A stretch of 64,000 bases of DNA from Welwitschia mirabilis (GCA_051453625.1 JBOZIK010000001.1:249117002-249181001); one strand, 5' to 3'. Positions 33,565 to 46,049 are shown, counted from the stretch's first letter. Numbers and translations: made by a program. The notes: a model not told the origin generated them from the letters alone.

Positions 33565-34669
33565 TGAAAATGTAAAAATAATCCTTAAAAGTTTAAATTT
33601 TAATCAAATATCTCAAAATATATGTATCCTACTTCCTTCAGCATAAATGAATCAATACATCTAGTATTGCATTAAGTTAAGACTAAAAAGATCAATATGC
33701 AAGTTTAAGTATAAGTAAGTAATATAGGTAGTTGAGAAACAGTATTCTATGCATGAAAAGAAGTATTATATGTAGTTTAAAAAAATAAAATATGAAAATG
33801 ATGATTATTTAAAAATATTTATGTGTCTATGTCATCTGGATGAGATCAAGTATGACAAGGTCTTTCAAAAGATTAGAAAAATTAGAATGATAAATAGACT
33901 TAGTTAAGATCAAATTAAATCAATTAGGTTTTAGAAAGGTATGAGAGAATCTAAAAGATAAAACATTGCTAAGAATCATAATGAATTAAGGCATGATACA
34001 GGAGGTTAATCCACCAAGCTACAAAAGATAAATGTGCCATAAACTTATAATTATTGAAAAATAGTACTTCTTGCACCAAAATTCAAGAAGAAAATTAAAT
34101 AACTACTACTCAAAAATATGGGGAAAATTATCATCATAAACTAAAGAGAATTCATTTGCAAAAAAAAAATTATCTTATAGAGAGAAAACTTACAAATGAA
34201 AACAAAAAAAATGAATTAGAAAACTACTAAATGATTAAGTCCTAAGCATTTATGACGAAAAGGTATAAAAATGACTTTGAAATACCAAAGAAAATAATTA
34301 AGAAAAACAAAATGAAAATGAAAAACTTAGGAACATTATGTATCTATCCTAAATTCAAACCTATCAAATCCTCATAGAAGAAATCATAAAATCACTTGAT
34401 GAAGGATGCCTAACATAATGCAAAAACTTCATAATGTATCACTCAAATAGGTAGTGATTATGACAATGCTAAGTAACTAATATTTTCAAATAGTTAATGA
34501 TAAGATGAAAAGGTGCCAAAAATAAGCTCACGTATTAACACCTAAAACATGTTGAAATACTCAAAAGTAAAATGATCATATGGGAATGCTATAAGCACAA
34601 TGAGTCTAGAAAACAAGTAATGCCTCTAATGACACTAGGAGCACCATTAATTTCATAGTCTCAAAGTAT

Positions 34670-34860
34670 TTTATTTTAATCCATGATGAGGAGAGTATAA
34701 CCAAAGTCAAAGAAATAGGGACCTAAGAAGCATGGGTAACTAACCCTCTAGTAGAGTTTCCACATCTACCAACAATGTCAAAGGTTCCTCTCGAGAAAAT
34801 TTACCTTATTGTGATAGGACAAAATGGTAACTATGCTTTTAGCATAGAAGCAATAGATCA
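34670..34860 (-). other. Block conserved between elements E and F in their 3' regions
   Basis: The minus strand shares with F (63105-63290, + strand) GAGAGGAACCTTTG, then GGAAACTC(T/C)ACTAG, then GGGTTAGTT, then GGTCC(C/T)TA, and further weaker matches (TTAGAGGC, TGAGACTATGA). Surrounding sequence is far less conserved. It has no consistent open frame in either copy. Possible roles are a packaging or export signal, a splice site, or the relic of a small ORF. Confidence 0.6.
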
Positions 34861-35758
34861 TGGTCATTACTGTATCTTTACTTTTTATTTATTTTCTTTT
34901 TTTTCCACATACTTCTTCAAAATAAATCCCACATAACCACAACCTTGCAAAGACAAAGGTGAATAAATGAGATGAAAGACAAGAAAGGACACTCCTATTA
35001 ATCAAAGAGTCATATCATTGAGATAAAACATAAAAAAATAAAGCATCTTACTTTAAATGAAGTTCATAGATATTTGAATGTCTTAAGATTGGGTGAATCG
35101 AATCTTATGACTTTAATACCCAGGTAAAAACTACTAATCATAGTAACTTTATAAATTAAATCATAAGTCTACTTTAAAAGATGTTTAAGTGATAACATGA
35201 CATCCATCAAAATAATAAGATAAGAAAGAATTTAGATAATTGTAAGAGAACTTTTAAAAAAATTGATTTTATCATGTTCAAGTTTGATGATTCATGGATT
35301 TTTAACCTTTGTTCATTTTTTAAATTTCCCTAGTATTTAAATTGAAATTTTCAAATAAGCCATTAAAATTATACTTTTCTGAAAGATAAGGGCTAGATCA
35401 TCTAGAAATTAATTTGTTTAAAGTAAAAGATAAAGACAAAAACATAACAATCATAAAATAAAAAACAAATACCAAATCAAACTTAAAAATAAATTTTACT
35501 CAAATCCTAAAATCTATTCAACATTTTTAAGGTGAAAAAAAGATTTATTCCTAACACTATAATCCTAGGGTATTGCATTCTTTTAGAAAAATGATGACCA
35601 AACCAAATATTCACCAATTGGTAAAACATAAAAGATATATAATCAATTTTCAGTAAAATCAATTTGAGGTAAAAACAATAAAAGGATAAAACTTTGATAG
35701 CATAAATTTTATATTTTAAATAAAATATAAAAAAGTGATAAATCTCATTAAAGAATAA

Positions 35759-38400
35759 TCATTTATTAAAATAATGTAAATCATGAATATCATCATATAA
35801 TGCATGCAAGAAAGTATTTAAAGAAAGTATATAAGAATATTTTGAGGACTCTTTAGAATGTTTAGTAAGGTTAAGAATCTTTCTATCATTTAATTCAAGA
35901 TATGGATTATCAATAAGGAAATGAGATTTTTTCCAATTAACATAACCACATAACATTTTGTCTCTACAAGATGTAGCAGTAATATAAGAGATAAAAAATT
36001 CATATAACTCATCAAAAAACAATCTCTTATCAAAATTATGATATGAATAATTTAAAACATAAATTGCATTTAAATCTTAATATTAAACATAAAAGACAGT
36101 AATGGTATAATTTGGGATCCAAGTCTTTCAAACAAGCTTCGTATGTTGATTGATTAAGATAGGTTTAACATACCTAAGAAGCTCCTTAACATTTAATTGT
36201 AAGCATGGTTTTGGATTAATAAGGTAAAGTTTGGTCTAATTTAGAGTTTAAATATATCCCAGGTCTTATTTTTGAAAAGATTTATCATTAAAAGCATAAG
36301 GTGGAATTGATTTCATAAAAGAAGAAAAGATGTTACCTTTTTGTAGCACATGAAATTTTAAAAAAAAAAGATTGAAAGATTTTTGAAGTAGATGCCTCAA
36401 GTTATGTGTTTTATTAATTCAAGAAGAGAAATATAATTTGAAGAATTATTTTAATGTTCAAATGGTAGAGAGGAAGAAAGGTTATCATTGTAAAGATCAC
36501 AAGATAATGTGGAAGTAGGAGTAGAAGGATGGATGTCATTTGAGGTTTTTCATAGAAGTACAAGTGAAAGAGATGGAGAAACATATAGAGACTCTTTAAG
36601 TTGGTCTATTTTATTCAAAGGTATAAGTTTATTCTCTATTAAGTTTATTTTATTTTTAATTTTTTATTCTCTTTTCCTCATTATGGACTTCATTATTACT
36701 TGGTTGAATGCTCTATTTACTTTCTTCATGATGTTCTTTGATAATATATTCCTCTTCTTCATTGGCTCTATTAATATAATTGACTATATTTTACTCTTCT
36801 TTATTGAACTTATTATTGTTTTGTTGAGGATTTTTCATCTTTTCTAAGTTGATGTATTCCTCAAAAAATCATTAAAAAGATTATAGAAAGAAATGTTCTC
36901 ACTATTTTCATTATGTGATGAAAGATTTTCTGATATTTCTTAAGTTAACTCTTCTTTCTCTTTGTTGAATAATTTTTTTAATTCTAAACTATAATCGTAA
37001 TTTTTAGTTATTAAGTTACTATTACTGACTATCGTCTCAAACTGTCATCTGGATGATAGTGGTGAATGATTCCCCTTATAATGTAAATTCTCCACTGATT
37101 TTATCTTATTATTTAAATTATTCTTTAATCTCATATGTTGAACTTCTTTTAAAGATTGAACTCTTTCATCATCATTACAAAGTAAGGAAAAACTAGGGCT
37201 ACAATCTAATATTTCAATGTCATCATCTTTTTTTCCTTCACCATTCTCACCATATTATTGCATGTTATTATTTTTTAGTTTATTAGATTCATTAAAAGAA
37301 GAAATGTGATCATTATGTTTATCATGAATTAAATAATTTTTATATTTTTTATGAGTTAATTCTTTTATTTCATATTTATTTTTTAATAGGAATTGAAAGG
37401 GGTTACAACCTAGTTTATCATCTAAGAAAATAATCATCTTCATCCTTATCATCAAATAACAGATTTGAATCCTTATTGTTTCTCTTCTGTCATTTATCTC
37501 CTAATAAGTTTGATTTTATGAATTGATCCATACTTTTATTTTCTTTATTGAAGTAATCATTGTTGTTATTTCAAAGTTCTCCTCATGTTTCTCAAAGTGG
37601 GATATAGTAGGATAGGTTTGTTGTGTAAAAAACCTTAAGTTGTTGAATTTGTAATAAGTTTTATTAAAATATTCCAATCAAAATTTTTAAGTTCTTTGTG
37701 GTATTTTCTTACCTCATTTTCATTTTATTAAGCATTTTTGTTACTAAGTTATTACTTTCTTCATGGTAACTTATGGTAGATGGATCTTGTTCTTTATGAT
37801 AATGGATGGAAGATGGTTGTTCTTTATAACAATACATGGAAGATGGTTGTTGTTAATAATAGCTCATGGAAGATGGTTATTCTTCATAGTAACTCATGAA
37901 AGATGATTGAAATTTACTAAAATAATTATAGGATGTTTCACTAGATGAGGTGGAATCCTTAAAATTTTGTAAATCATCATTATCATTTTTATTAGAAGTT
38001 TGAAAAGGAGAGGAGGAGGAATAAGAATTTTAAGAAAAGAAAGTGGTCCTAGTTTTACCATCATTTGAAGTTTCACAAAATTATTATTGAAATATTTCTC
38101 TGAGCATTTTATGTTCATTATTCTTAGAATATGTATGTTTTTTCCCTCCTTTCTTTAGATCTTATTTCAACTAACATTTCTTGTAGTGATCATTTATCAT
38201 TATTCTTAGTAATGAATGGGAAGAATGAATAAGAAGAATTCATAGTTTTAAGTGCTATATCATCATCAGAAGATAAGTGATAAGATTTTTGTCTTTTATG
38301 TCCACTTCTAGCAATTATCTCTCTTGCAGTAATGTTCACATTTGAAATAGAGGATTCTATCATATTTGTATTAAGCAATGCTACTCATTAATAAGAAGGG
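35759..38400 (-). pseudogene. Element E orphan ORF (low-complexity N/D/E/S/P-rich protein, unknown function)
   Basis: Through stops and frameshifts the minus strand gives, in order: a basic N-terminal part at 38190-38378 (EIIARSGHKRQKSYHLSSDDD); a Ser-rich stretch (DSTSSSETSYNYFSKF); a 10-residue repeat PSSMSYY(E/Q)(E/Q)Q-like, 4-5 copies, coded at 37778-37915; a long Asn/Asp/Glu/Lys-rich section with NDIHPSTPTST; and an open C-terminal part at 35759-36022 with FLIDNPYLELNDRKILNL and LSLNTFLHALYDDIHDLHYF. F encodes the same order, with related residues at each point. No known gag, zinc knuckle or enzyme motif is evident. A gag-like structural protein is possible from its position after the primer site. 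Confidence 0.5.
37778..37915 (-). repeat. 30-bp coding minisatellite in the orphan ORF
   Basis: AGATGG(T/A)T(G/T) recurs at 37811, 37841, 37871 and 37901, with an outlying unit near 37778. The minus strand codes for P-S-S-M-x-Y-Y/H-x-E/Q-Q decapeptides. F has about two units (60454-60515), so the copy number differs in frame between copies. Confidence 0.8.
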
Positions 38401-38654
38401 AATAACATGATTTCTCTCCTATTTTATTATTTTTATTGTTGCTTTTTAAAAGATTTAGTTCAAAAATTATAAAATTAAAAAAAAATTTCTTTAAATCTTG
38501 GAAATTATGTACCTGGGCTTTGCATACCTATTTTTATTTCTTGTTAAGTAAGTTTTTTCTATTTTTTTGATTAAGCTTTGTTTTCTTAAATATTTTATAT
38601 TTTCACCAAATTTTATCATCTTCCTAAATTCTCAGCAAAATGTCTTCCTATTCA

Positions 38655-38685
38655 NNNNNNNNNNNNNNNNNNNNNNNNNNNNNNN
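38655..38685. other. Assembly gap, 31 N
   Basis: Lies between the E ORF and its leader. The odd length suggests an estimated gap. Confidence 0.99.
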
Positions 38686-39081
38686 GATCACAAAAAAATA
38701 GAAAATAAAAAGCGAAAAAACACAATTGCTAAAAATGAGAATAAAAACACATCGTTAGTTGTCTTTTAGTGTTTTCTAGATGACAAAAGAGATGATATCA
38801 AGTTATTATGTAGTAGAAAACTAAAAAAAAACTTACAAATAAAAAAAATTAATATAAAATCCTAACCCTAGACTATCATTTATCTATTTCATTGGAATGA
38901 CAAATAGGATGACAGGCTTAAAAAATGTAGATTAAAAAGACAAAGAAAATTAAAAAATGTAAAAAGAAAAACCACAATATTTACAATAAAAATATAATAC
39001 TACCATAAACAAATATCTAAATTAAAATCCAAAGCACTTATCTAGGTAACAACAATTGTTAAACTCCTTGCATCCTTTCTT

Positions 39082-39095
39082 GGAAATGGCGCTAA
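39082..39095 (-). promoter_or_regulatory. Primer-binding site of element E (TGGCGCC type)
   Basis: The minus strand reads TTAGCGCCATTTCC two bases after the LTR end. Athila/Tat elements use TTGGCGCCGTTGCC-like sites; two G-to-A changes account for most of the difference. AAGAAAGGATGCAAGGAG follows and is similar to the F leader GGGAAAGGCTGTAAGGAG. Confidence 0.7.
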
Positions 39096-39097
39096 GA

Positions 39098-40313
39098 TGT
39101 TATAGTGCGTATTTATGCAAAAGTTACATCCTTAGTCAAATCCTATCAATCACAAATATATGCACAAACAAAACATACTAATATAAATGGAAGCAATTCC
39201 AAATGTAGTAACCCATTAAAGCCACTAGGTTTGAAGCTAGAGAATTGGTTATTATAAAGTAAAGGCTCAAAATAAAAATCAATAATGCAAGAAAAGTAAA
39301 CACATAATGCAAATGCAAATGCAAACTACACTATATGCAATATTTATTCAACTATCAAATCTCTATCACCAAGAGCAGTCTTGTATAACTTAGATCAATA
39401 AAGAAAACTACCATTAATCAAAATTAACCTAATCTATCAAGTGTATCAAATAAAATATGAAAATATGCAATTATTTAATCTATAAAATACAATGAAAAAT
39501 TCTAAACTAATGATTTCAACCTTAATAAAGTTTGTTCTCATGATCTATATCACAAATGAAGCTATCACAGAATCAAAAGTAACATAAACCATAAGGAAGA
39601 TGTACATTAATAAAAATAAAGCTAAAATAAGAATTCCATTAAAATTTGAACTAACATCCTAATATAAAGTAGTAATACCTCAATGTAGAATAAATAACCC
39701 AACATCAAAGAAGGCCCCTCTGACCTCTAGGCCTTCGATCTTCTTACAATAATTTCTAGTACAAATAAAAATGATTAAAGTTAAGGGAAAAGTTAGTATT
39801 TATTAAGAACAATAGAATCTAACAATAACAAATCTAATAGATGTGGTAAAATCCTAATGGACATGTAATAGGACATATGACACATTGTAGAAGTTTGGTG
39901 GAGGTTGATACATTCACTAAAATTAGATGGTCATTCTAGTTATCATCTAGATGAGGATAAGAACAATGCCACATGAACAGAGTTTTGTATTTATCATTCA
40001 TGTCAGTTAAGTTAGCATTCTATTCATCATACAAGTGGTATCATCCTGGTTTGTTGTCTAGACAATGAAATGAATGACATACTTCTTGAAGTTCTTTATC
40101 AAGTGAATTTATCCTTGAAGCTCATTAATTTCTCCTTAAAATGTGAAGTATTAGAATTAATATAAAATGCCTCTAAAAGTATTAGTATTTGGGCATTTTC
40201 ATAATTTTCTCCTTGACTCTCAATAATTATCATTTTGTACTTAAACCGATCTAAATGTCTTATAAAACTACTTAAAATACTCTATCAAAAACATACAATT
40301 TGTCATTACAACA
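39098..40313 (-). mobile_element. 5' LTR of element E
   Basis: 1216 bp, TGTTATAGTGCGTATTTATGC...GTCATTACAACA on the + strand. Colinear with the 3' LTR. Contains GTCAT...ATGA dyad motifs around 39930-40080, as in F. Confidence 0.85.
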
Positions 40314-40652
40314 ACATGTTTAAATTTTATCTTTGACTAAGTTCAAAACACAATAGATGATATCCAATTTGTCTTCCTTTAGTACTTTAGAGAATTAGCC
40401 AAAATAAAATGGATGGAAATGTAGGAGTTTTTTGAACATGAATTGGATCAGGTCTTACAATATGCTTGAGCAGGGTAGCAGACTTTAAGGGGTAGAAGAG
40501 GATTCCCCTGGGTCAGGCTGGGTAGTATTATGTTCTATTATTCTTCCTTGGACTACTATCCATCTCATTGGACTCTTACTTGGATTCATATCTTCTATTC
40601 AACTAGTGTCATGAATGGATTTTCTACTAGGTGATAGGTGCAAAATTTCTCT

Positions 40653-40662
40653 NNNNNNNNNN
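40653..40662. other. Assembly gap, 10 N
   Basis: Follows CAAAATTTCTCT. V at about 53155-53175 shows the likely missing sequence is short. Confidence 0.99.
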
Positions 40663-41249
40663 TGGGTAATTGCTATACTCTGATTCTTCATAGTGGTTTC
40701 TAATATACTTTTGGCATCATTGATTCTTAATTTTTAGTAAAATTCATATATATATTCTTCATTTAAAGTAAGGCACTCATATTACCCTAACTTAATAATT
40801 CTCTGTTTGAACTCTATCAAGCATTAATCCAAAAGAACTTAAGCAAAATTTAATGATAAATAACCTTACATTCTATAATAATTTTTACCAACGTTGAAGT
40901 TCAGTATGGAAAAATGTACATAACAGAGAAATTCTTGTAATAAACAATTGATAAAAATAGCTTACTAAGTAAAATTTACTTCCTAGGCATATAAAACATT
41001 ATTTAACCAAATGTAAAAATATTTCCTATATGGAATCCATTTAACTCTATTCCCAAGTGAATTTTGGTATGCTCCTGAATGCTTAAAGTAAAGTATTAAA
41101 AATACCTAAAATTTTTACTTGAAGAAATAATATCATTGCTTAGAAGCTTCAAAATAAGAAAATAATTAAACATAATAAGGTAAAACGTAGGGGTGAAAGT
41201 AGAAATTACCTATCTATTTTCTACTTTAAATAGGAAAAACTCATACTTA

Positions 41250-41662
41250 NNNNNNNNNNNNNNNNNNNNNNNNNNNNNNNNNNNNNNNNNNNNNNNNNNN
41301 NNNNNNNNNNNNNNNNNNNNNNNNNNNNNNNNNNNNNNNNNNNNNNNNNNNNNNNNNNNNNNNNNNNNNNNNNNNNNNNNNNNNNNNNNNNNNNNNNNNN
41401 NNNNNNNNNNNNNNNNNNNNNNNNNNNNNNNNNNNNNNNNNNNNNNNNNNNNNNNNNNNNNNNNNNNNNNNNNNNNNNNNNNNNNNNNNNNNNNNNNNNN
41501 NNNNNNNNNNNNNNNNNNNNNNNNNNNNNNNNNNNNNNNNNNNNNNNNNNNNNNNNNNNNNNNNNNNNNNNNNNNNNNNNNNNNNNNNNNNNNNNNNNNN
41601 NNNNNNNNNNNNNNNNNNNNNNNNNNNNNNNNNNNNNNNNNNNNNNNNNNNNNNNNNNNNNN
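41250..41662. other. 413-N gap with duplicated flanks
   Basis: GTAGAAATTAC..., CTACTTTAAATAGG and AAAAACTCATACTTA occur just before the gap (41201-41249) and again just after it (41663-41713). V has the sequence once (53722-53772). The gap is therefore probably an unmerged overlap rather than missing DNA. The N-filled frame running into it is not a gene. Confidence 0.9.
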
Positions 41663-44570
41663 GTAGAAATTACTTACCTATTTTCTACTTTAAATAGGAA
41701 AAACTCATACTTATTATTGTATTTAATTTACATATTTGATTAGTAAATGAGAAATCTTACCTTATATAACATAGATGCAACTAGAAATTTTTGTACTTTG
41801 CCAATGTTATAAAAATTTAAATGACACATTTGTAATGTGTAAATTTAAACAATTTACAGAGTTGAAGCTAAAATTATGGATACTAATGTGGTTAAGACAA
41901 CATGAAACTGACCTTGCAATGGGAATCATTAAGAATGAAGTGGGATCATCAAGAATGAGTTTAAGTGAAATGATAAGGTAATAGAAATACATATTTAAGT
42001 AGTGATCACTCTCTACAACATCAAGTTTGATGAGGATTATCAAGAAAGCTCTAGTTCCTAACAAGAATCATTGAACCCATTGTGGAGATAACTCAAAGAG
42101 TTTAAAGATGGTCATCGATAACTCTAAAGCTCTTAATTGGGTGCTTCAAATTCTAACTACCATTATCATAAAAGCAAGTAATAATTAAAAAGTGAAGTCT
42201 CATGATAGACTTATAGTAGTAAGATGAGAGGGGCATCAAGAATGAGAAATTCCTCTTTTGAAAGCAATTTTAAAGGTAAATTTGTCTTAAAATATGATCT
42301 AAAGCTTTGGCTTTATACTAGTGTGAATCAACTTCTAGAACTTACTTGTCAATGATGAGGCCTAAAACTAAATTTGATATTCTAAATTCAGATAAGTGTC
42401 TATTAACCAAATGATTTTTTTTTTCCTTGTAAGCATAGTGAAGAAGTAATTAGGTTGGCTTGAAATCCAATTCAAATGTTCAACTTCAAGTTGATTTCCA
42501 TCAATCATAAGATCTTATTTTATTGTAGGATTCAAAGCATAAGAATATAATAATTTGGTTTAAGATCCAATTCAAAGTTTTGACTTTGAGCTAGTGTCAA
42601 ACAAAAGATTTAAGTTTTCTTCATAGTGGTTTAATCTAAAATTTAAATCAAAATTTTGTCTTTAGAATTAGCGTCAATCAACAAAGTGATATTTTTAATT
42701 TCAAAGCCTATCTTATGTTAGAAGAGAAACATTAGTAACTTTTATTTTTTATTTTTTATTGTTTATTGAATTAAAATATAAGAAAATATTCTTTGAGTTA
42801 TTAGATATATTTTAAAAAGAATTTTGTTTTAATCAAAAGTATTTACAAGGTTTTGATAATTACCTATTACTGTACTTTCAAGTGTTAAAGTTCATTAAGC
42901 CCCTACAATAACATATAGTTTGGAAAATCTAAACTAATCATAAATCAATCTAAAGTTCTAACCTTATATTGAATCTTTGTTAATTTTGAGTCCCTCAATT
43001 CCAAAAGATTTCTACTCACACTTGGCATACTTTAGCTATTGGCAAATAGGTATATAGATTTTACTTAATTTTTTACTTCAAAACTAAACATGTATACACT
43101 AGGTAGCTCAAAATAAATTACACTTATCAAGCATGATAGTAAGACTTGTTCTCTAAATTTAATTCTTTACATGTTAATCATCCATCGCTTTTAATCTGAG
43201 ATTAAGAAAATTTTTCACTTTTACTCATCTTTTCTTCATTAATCCTCATGGCTTGCACTCCTTCTCTTTCTCCCATTACTAACTCTAATGTCAAGAAGAT
43301 GAAGTATTGGTTATTCAACTTGGGTTCTACATAGATAGATATGTACATTAGTAGAGTAGATTTCTAGTCACCTTAAATATCTATTAGGTCTAAAAAAGGG
43401 GTACAATAATATTCTTACTACAATTACAAATCCATTTATAAGGTCTTAAATACCTTATATTCCTTCATCACTGAGGTTGACAAAGACCATTTTAAAAGTA
43501 GTATCATTCCCTTGAGTTTTCATCCCATAATCCATCACTTGATGGGAGAGTAACTGAGGGTAAAAACTAAGGTACTACATTAGTAATTTAATTATGGGAA
43601 TTCAACTTGTGACAACTCTTTAAGCCAGCTAGCTAAACAAATATAAGTGCTATAGAAAAGGGTAGATAAACTTCAAGGCATAAACCTTGCTCTTAGCCTT
43701 ACTACATTGAGTTTTGATAAAGAAAATATAGAGGAGATGATTTTAGATGATAAACCTTACCAAAACTTTTGATAAACCAACCCAAAGGATATTAATATGC
43801 TATCAGAATCTATATGTGAGATGCACCTATTACCCTTAGATGAGAATTTTGTAAGGCCAAAATCTAAGATTAGGCATTTTCACATGATGAACAAGTTTTT
43901 TGGCTACTTTAATAATTAAGTTGCTTGAGTTCACTATTTACTTGCTTAGTGATTTCAAAAGTGTTTTTTCTGTCTATCTGCAACTAGATGTAATAAACTA
44001 TTTTGCTTAATAAAACTTTTTATTATTAGTTCATATGAAATTTTTATATTATTTTATTTTATCATGAATACATTAATTTCATTAACAGAAATTCAAACTA
44101 AGCATTTGATTAAATTGTTAATATAATCCAAAAGGACTAGAAAACTTTGAGGCTTTTCTTTAGCTTAAATAGAATTTAATGATTGTGCATGCTATTCAAT
44201 TGAAATTAATTGGATATACATTTCATCACAGATTAGAACATTTTTTTCTGGTTTCTTTCCTCTCTTAATTTCTTTTTTGTTAATGAGTTGTAATAGAGTT
44301 AGAGTCTGTGTAATTAGTTGTATCTTAGATGACTCCTGGAGCATAATTTTTTCTTAATTCTTTTATTTTTATAACATAATTTAATCATAATGAAAAGAGT
44401 GAAATAATTGTTAGAGGAGTAAGGATCCACAAGATATTTTATATATATGAATATTATATTTAGATCATGGCCAACTGATTCCTCAGTGGAGTTTTCATAG
44501 GTATCATATTATGATGTCAAAGACCTCTCTCAGGATTATTTACCCCAATGCACTTATTATAGAACATTGT

Positions 44571-44629
44571 GATACTTTCTTTCTCTCTCTTCTTTTCTTT
44601 CTTTTTTTTTTCCTTTTTCTAAAAGGAAT
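44571..44629 (-). promoter_or_regulatory. Long internal polypurine tract after U integrase
   Basis: The minus strand is almost pure A/G over ~45 bases (CCTTTTAGAAAAAGGA, then A- and GA-rich). V has a GA/GGGA-rich counterpart at 56257-56319. No TG...CA boundary adjoins it, so I take it as an internal (central-type) purine tract rather than the LTR edge. Confidence 0.45.
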
Positions 44630-46000
44630 TCTATTCTATGATGGAATGTGCTTTCTTAATCTTCTTAATAAATATAATGCACAATTTCCTATTGAGGACT
44701 TACTAGGTTATCTTCTTACTTTATAATCATAACATTTACTTTAAACAATCTAGAAAATGGGTAAACTAAATAAACTTTAAAGAAATGACACATCCTTTAT
44801 TATCTAATTTTCCAATTTATTTTATAGGTAGATTAAAAGTATACTTTCCATCTTATTAGGGTTTCATAAATAATTTAGTATCAATTTATGATCATAATAC
44901 ATTCTTGCTCTTTTTCCAGTAACTTGGTAGGTTGCTTTTTCATCAGGATCATATATTACTATAGCTTCATTTCCTATAATTCTTATTATGGTATAGGATT
45001 CTAGCTAATTTTATTCATATTTTTGTTTTGAATGGATTTTTTTATGGTCATAAATTAATACAAAATTCCCCACATTAATTTTTTTTAATTATCATTTTAT
45101 ATCTTAGTTTTCAACTGTATAAGTTCTATGTAAAAGATCCTCTTTTTTAATTTTTATCTAAAATACTCATTTTTTGTCATTATTTTTGATATGTGCATAA
45201 GTTAAATTTTTAATGTCTTAGATAATTTAAATGTTTTATCTGAATTCAATTGGTAAAATAGCCCTTTTTGCATAGATTAATTCATATGAAATAAATCTTG
45301 TGGTATGTTTCTAAGTTATTCTATAAGCTCATAGAGTTTCATTTGATTTATTAGCCTAATCAATTTTTTTACTATTTATAACTTTTGTTAATATTCTATT
45401 TAGATCTTTATTAGTTACTTTAGCTTACTCACTAGATTGAGGATGATAGGCAGTAGAGAGTTTATGGTGAATCCCAAACTTGATTAAAGGTTTCTTAAAT
45501 ACTTCACTAGTGAAATTAACCCCTCTGTTAGATATAAGACTGTGGGCGGTTATAAATTGATAGATAATATTTCTAAGGAAAAATTTAACTATAGTTTAGA
45601 AATAATAATTAGTCATAGCCTTAGTCTTAGACCATTTAATGAAGGAATCAGCATAGATAAAAATATATCTTTTTTTAAAGGATAAAGGATTTAAAGGCCT
45701 AATAAAATATATTCCTCATACATCAAAAGGTTTAATTTTCTAAATCCATTGTTGTGGTATTTATAACTTTTGGCTAAATGTGCCTTCCCTTTAACATATA
45801 TCATAACCTTAGATATAAACATTTGAATCCTTGAATAGAGTGGGATAATAGTATTCCATATGAAGAATTTTCATTCCTATTCTTTTTGCATCATAATGTG
45901 CTTCTCCTTATTTTCCATTATCTTTCTTTAAAATTTCATTTTGTAGGTTTTCTTTTATACATCTTCTAATAACATAATATTTACATTCTCTAAATAACAT
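44630..46000 (-). pseudogene. Element U integrase
   Basis: Minus strand, N to C: a zinc-finger and linker remnant near 45760-45900 (FISKVMIYVKGKAHLAKS, from the CxxCQRxGxxxxR motif); a core with SNRGVNFTSEVF (the SDRGTHF active-site motif, Asp replaced by Asn) near 45508-45545; then FGIHHKLSTAYHPQSSE near 45432-45490 (YHPQTxGQ motif); a C-terminal domain near 44820-45010 with IIRIIGNEAIVIYD and TYQVTGKRARMYYDHK, like the Athila/Tat integrase tail. Stops are frequent. Function in life: insertion of cDNA into the host chromosome. Confidence 0.8.
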
Positions 46001-46049
46001 TTTATCATGCCAAATATGATCTCTATATTTCGTTAGTAATATTTCTCTT

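Larger units (their letters stand above)
32861..35758 (-). other. Element E 3' region, mostly non-coding
   Basis: AT-rich, all frames broken. Includes an (AT)n tract at 33527-33563 and a block at 34670-34860 that is conserved with element F (see the separate entry). No env or pol similarity seen. Confidence 0.55.
31731..40313 (-). mobile_element. Element E: non-autonomous-looking LTR element with orphan ORF, nested in U
   Basis: 8583 bp on the minus strand: 5' LTR 39098-40313, TGGCGCC-type primer site, orphan ORF (about 35759-38400), about 2.9 kb of apparently non-coding DNA with one conserved block, polypurine tract, 3' LTR 31731-32847. Internal length is 6.25 kb but no protease, RT, RNase H or integrase motif could be read, whereas U around it still shows all of them. 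Element F is a second copy sharing LTR ends, primer site and ORF. The primer site is of the Athila/Tat kind, so an Athila-like partner is a plausible source of enzymes. Frames carry stops and small gaps, so E itself is dead. Confidence 0.8.
40314..44570 (-). mobile_element. Element U 3' region between integrase and the coiled-coil ORF
   Basis: Colinear with 52830-56250 of V. On the minus strand at 40440-40600 (V: 52870-53160) a protein-like stretch reads, in V, LFFPLKYAFTTTLLEHITRL and ILAFPSILF, upstream of the coiled-coil part, so the env-position ORF probably begins about here. The rest (41700-44250) is AT-rich with broken frames. It contains a 10-N gap (40653-40662) and a 413-N gap (41250-41662). 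Confidence 0.55.

Noticed and set aside
36509-36847. 112-codon hydrophobic frame on the + strand
   Set aside because: It is antisense to the N/D/E-rich orphan ORF of E; poly-Phe/Ile/Leu is the complement of Asn/Glu/Lys codons.
41193-41666. 157-codon frame running into the 413-N gap
   Set aside because: Almost all residues are Ns, and the flanks are a duplicated assembly overlap.
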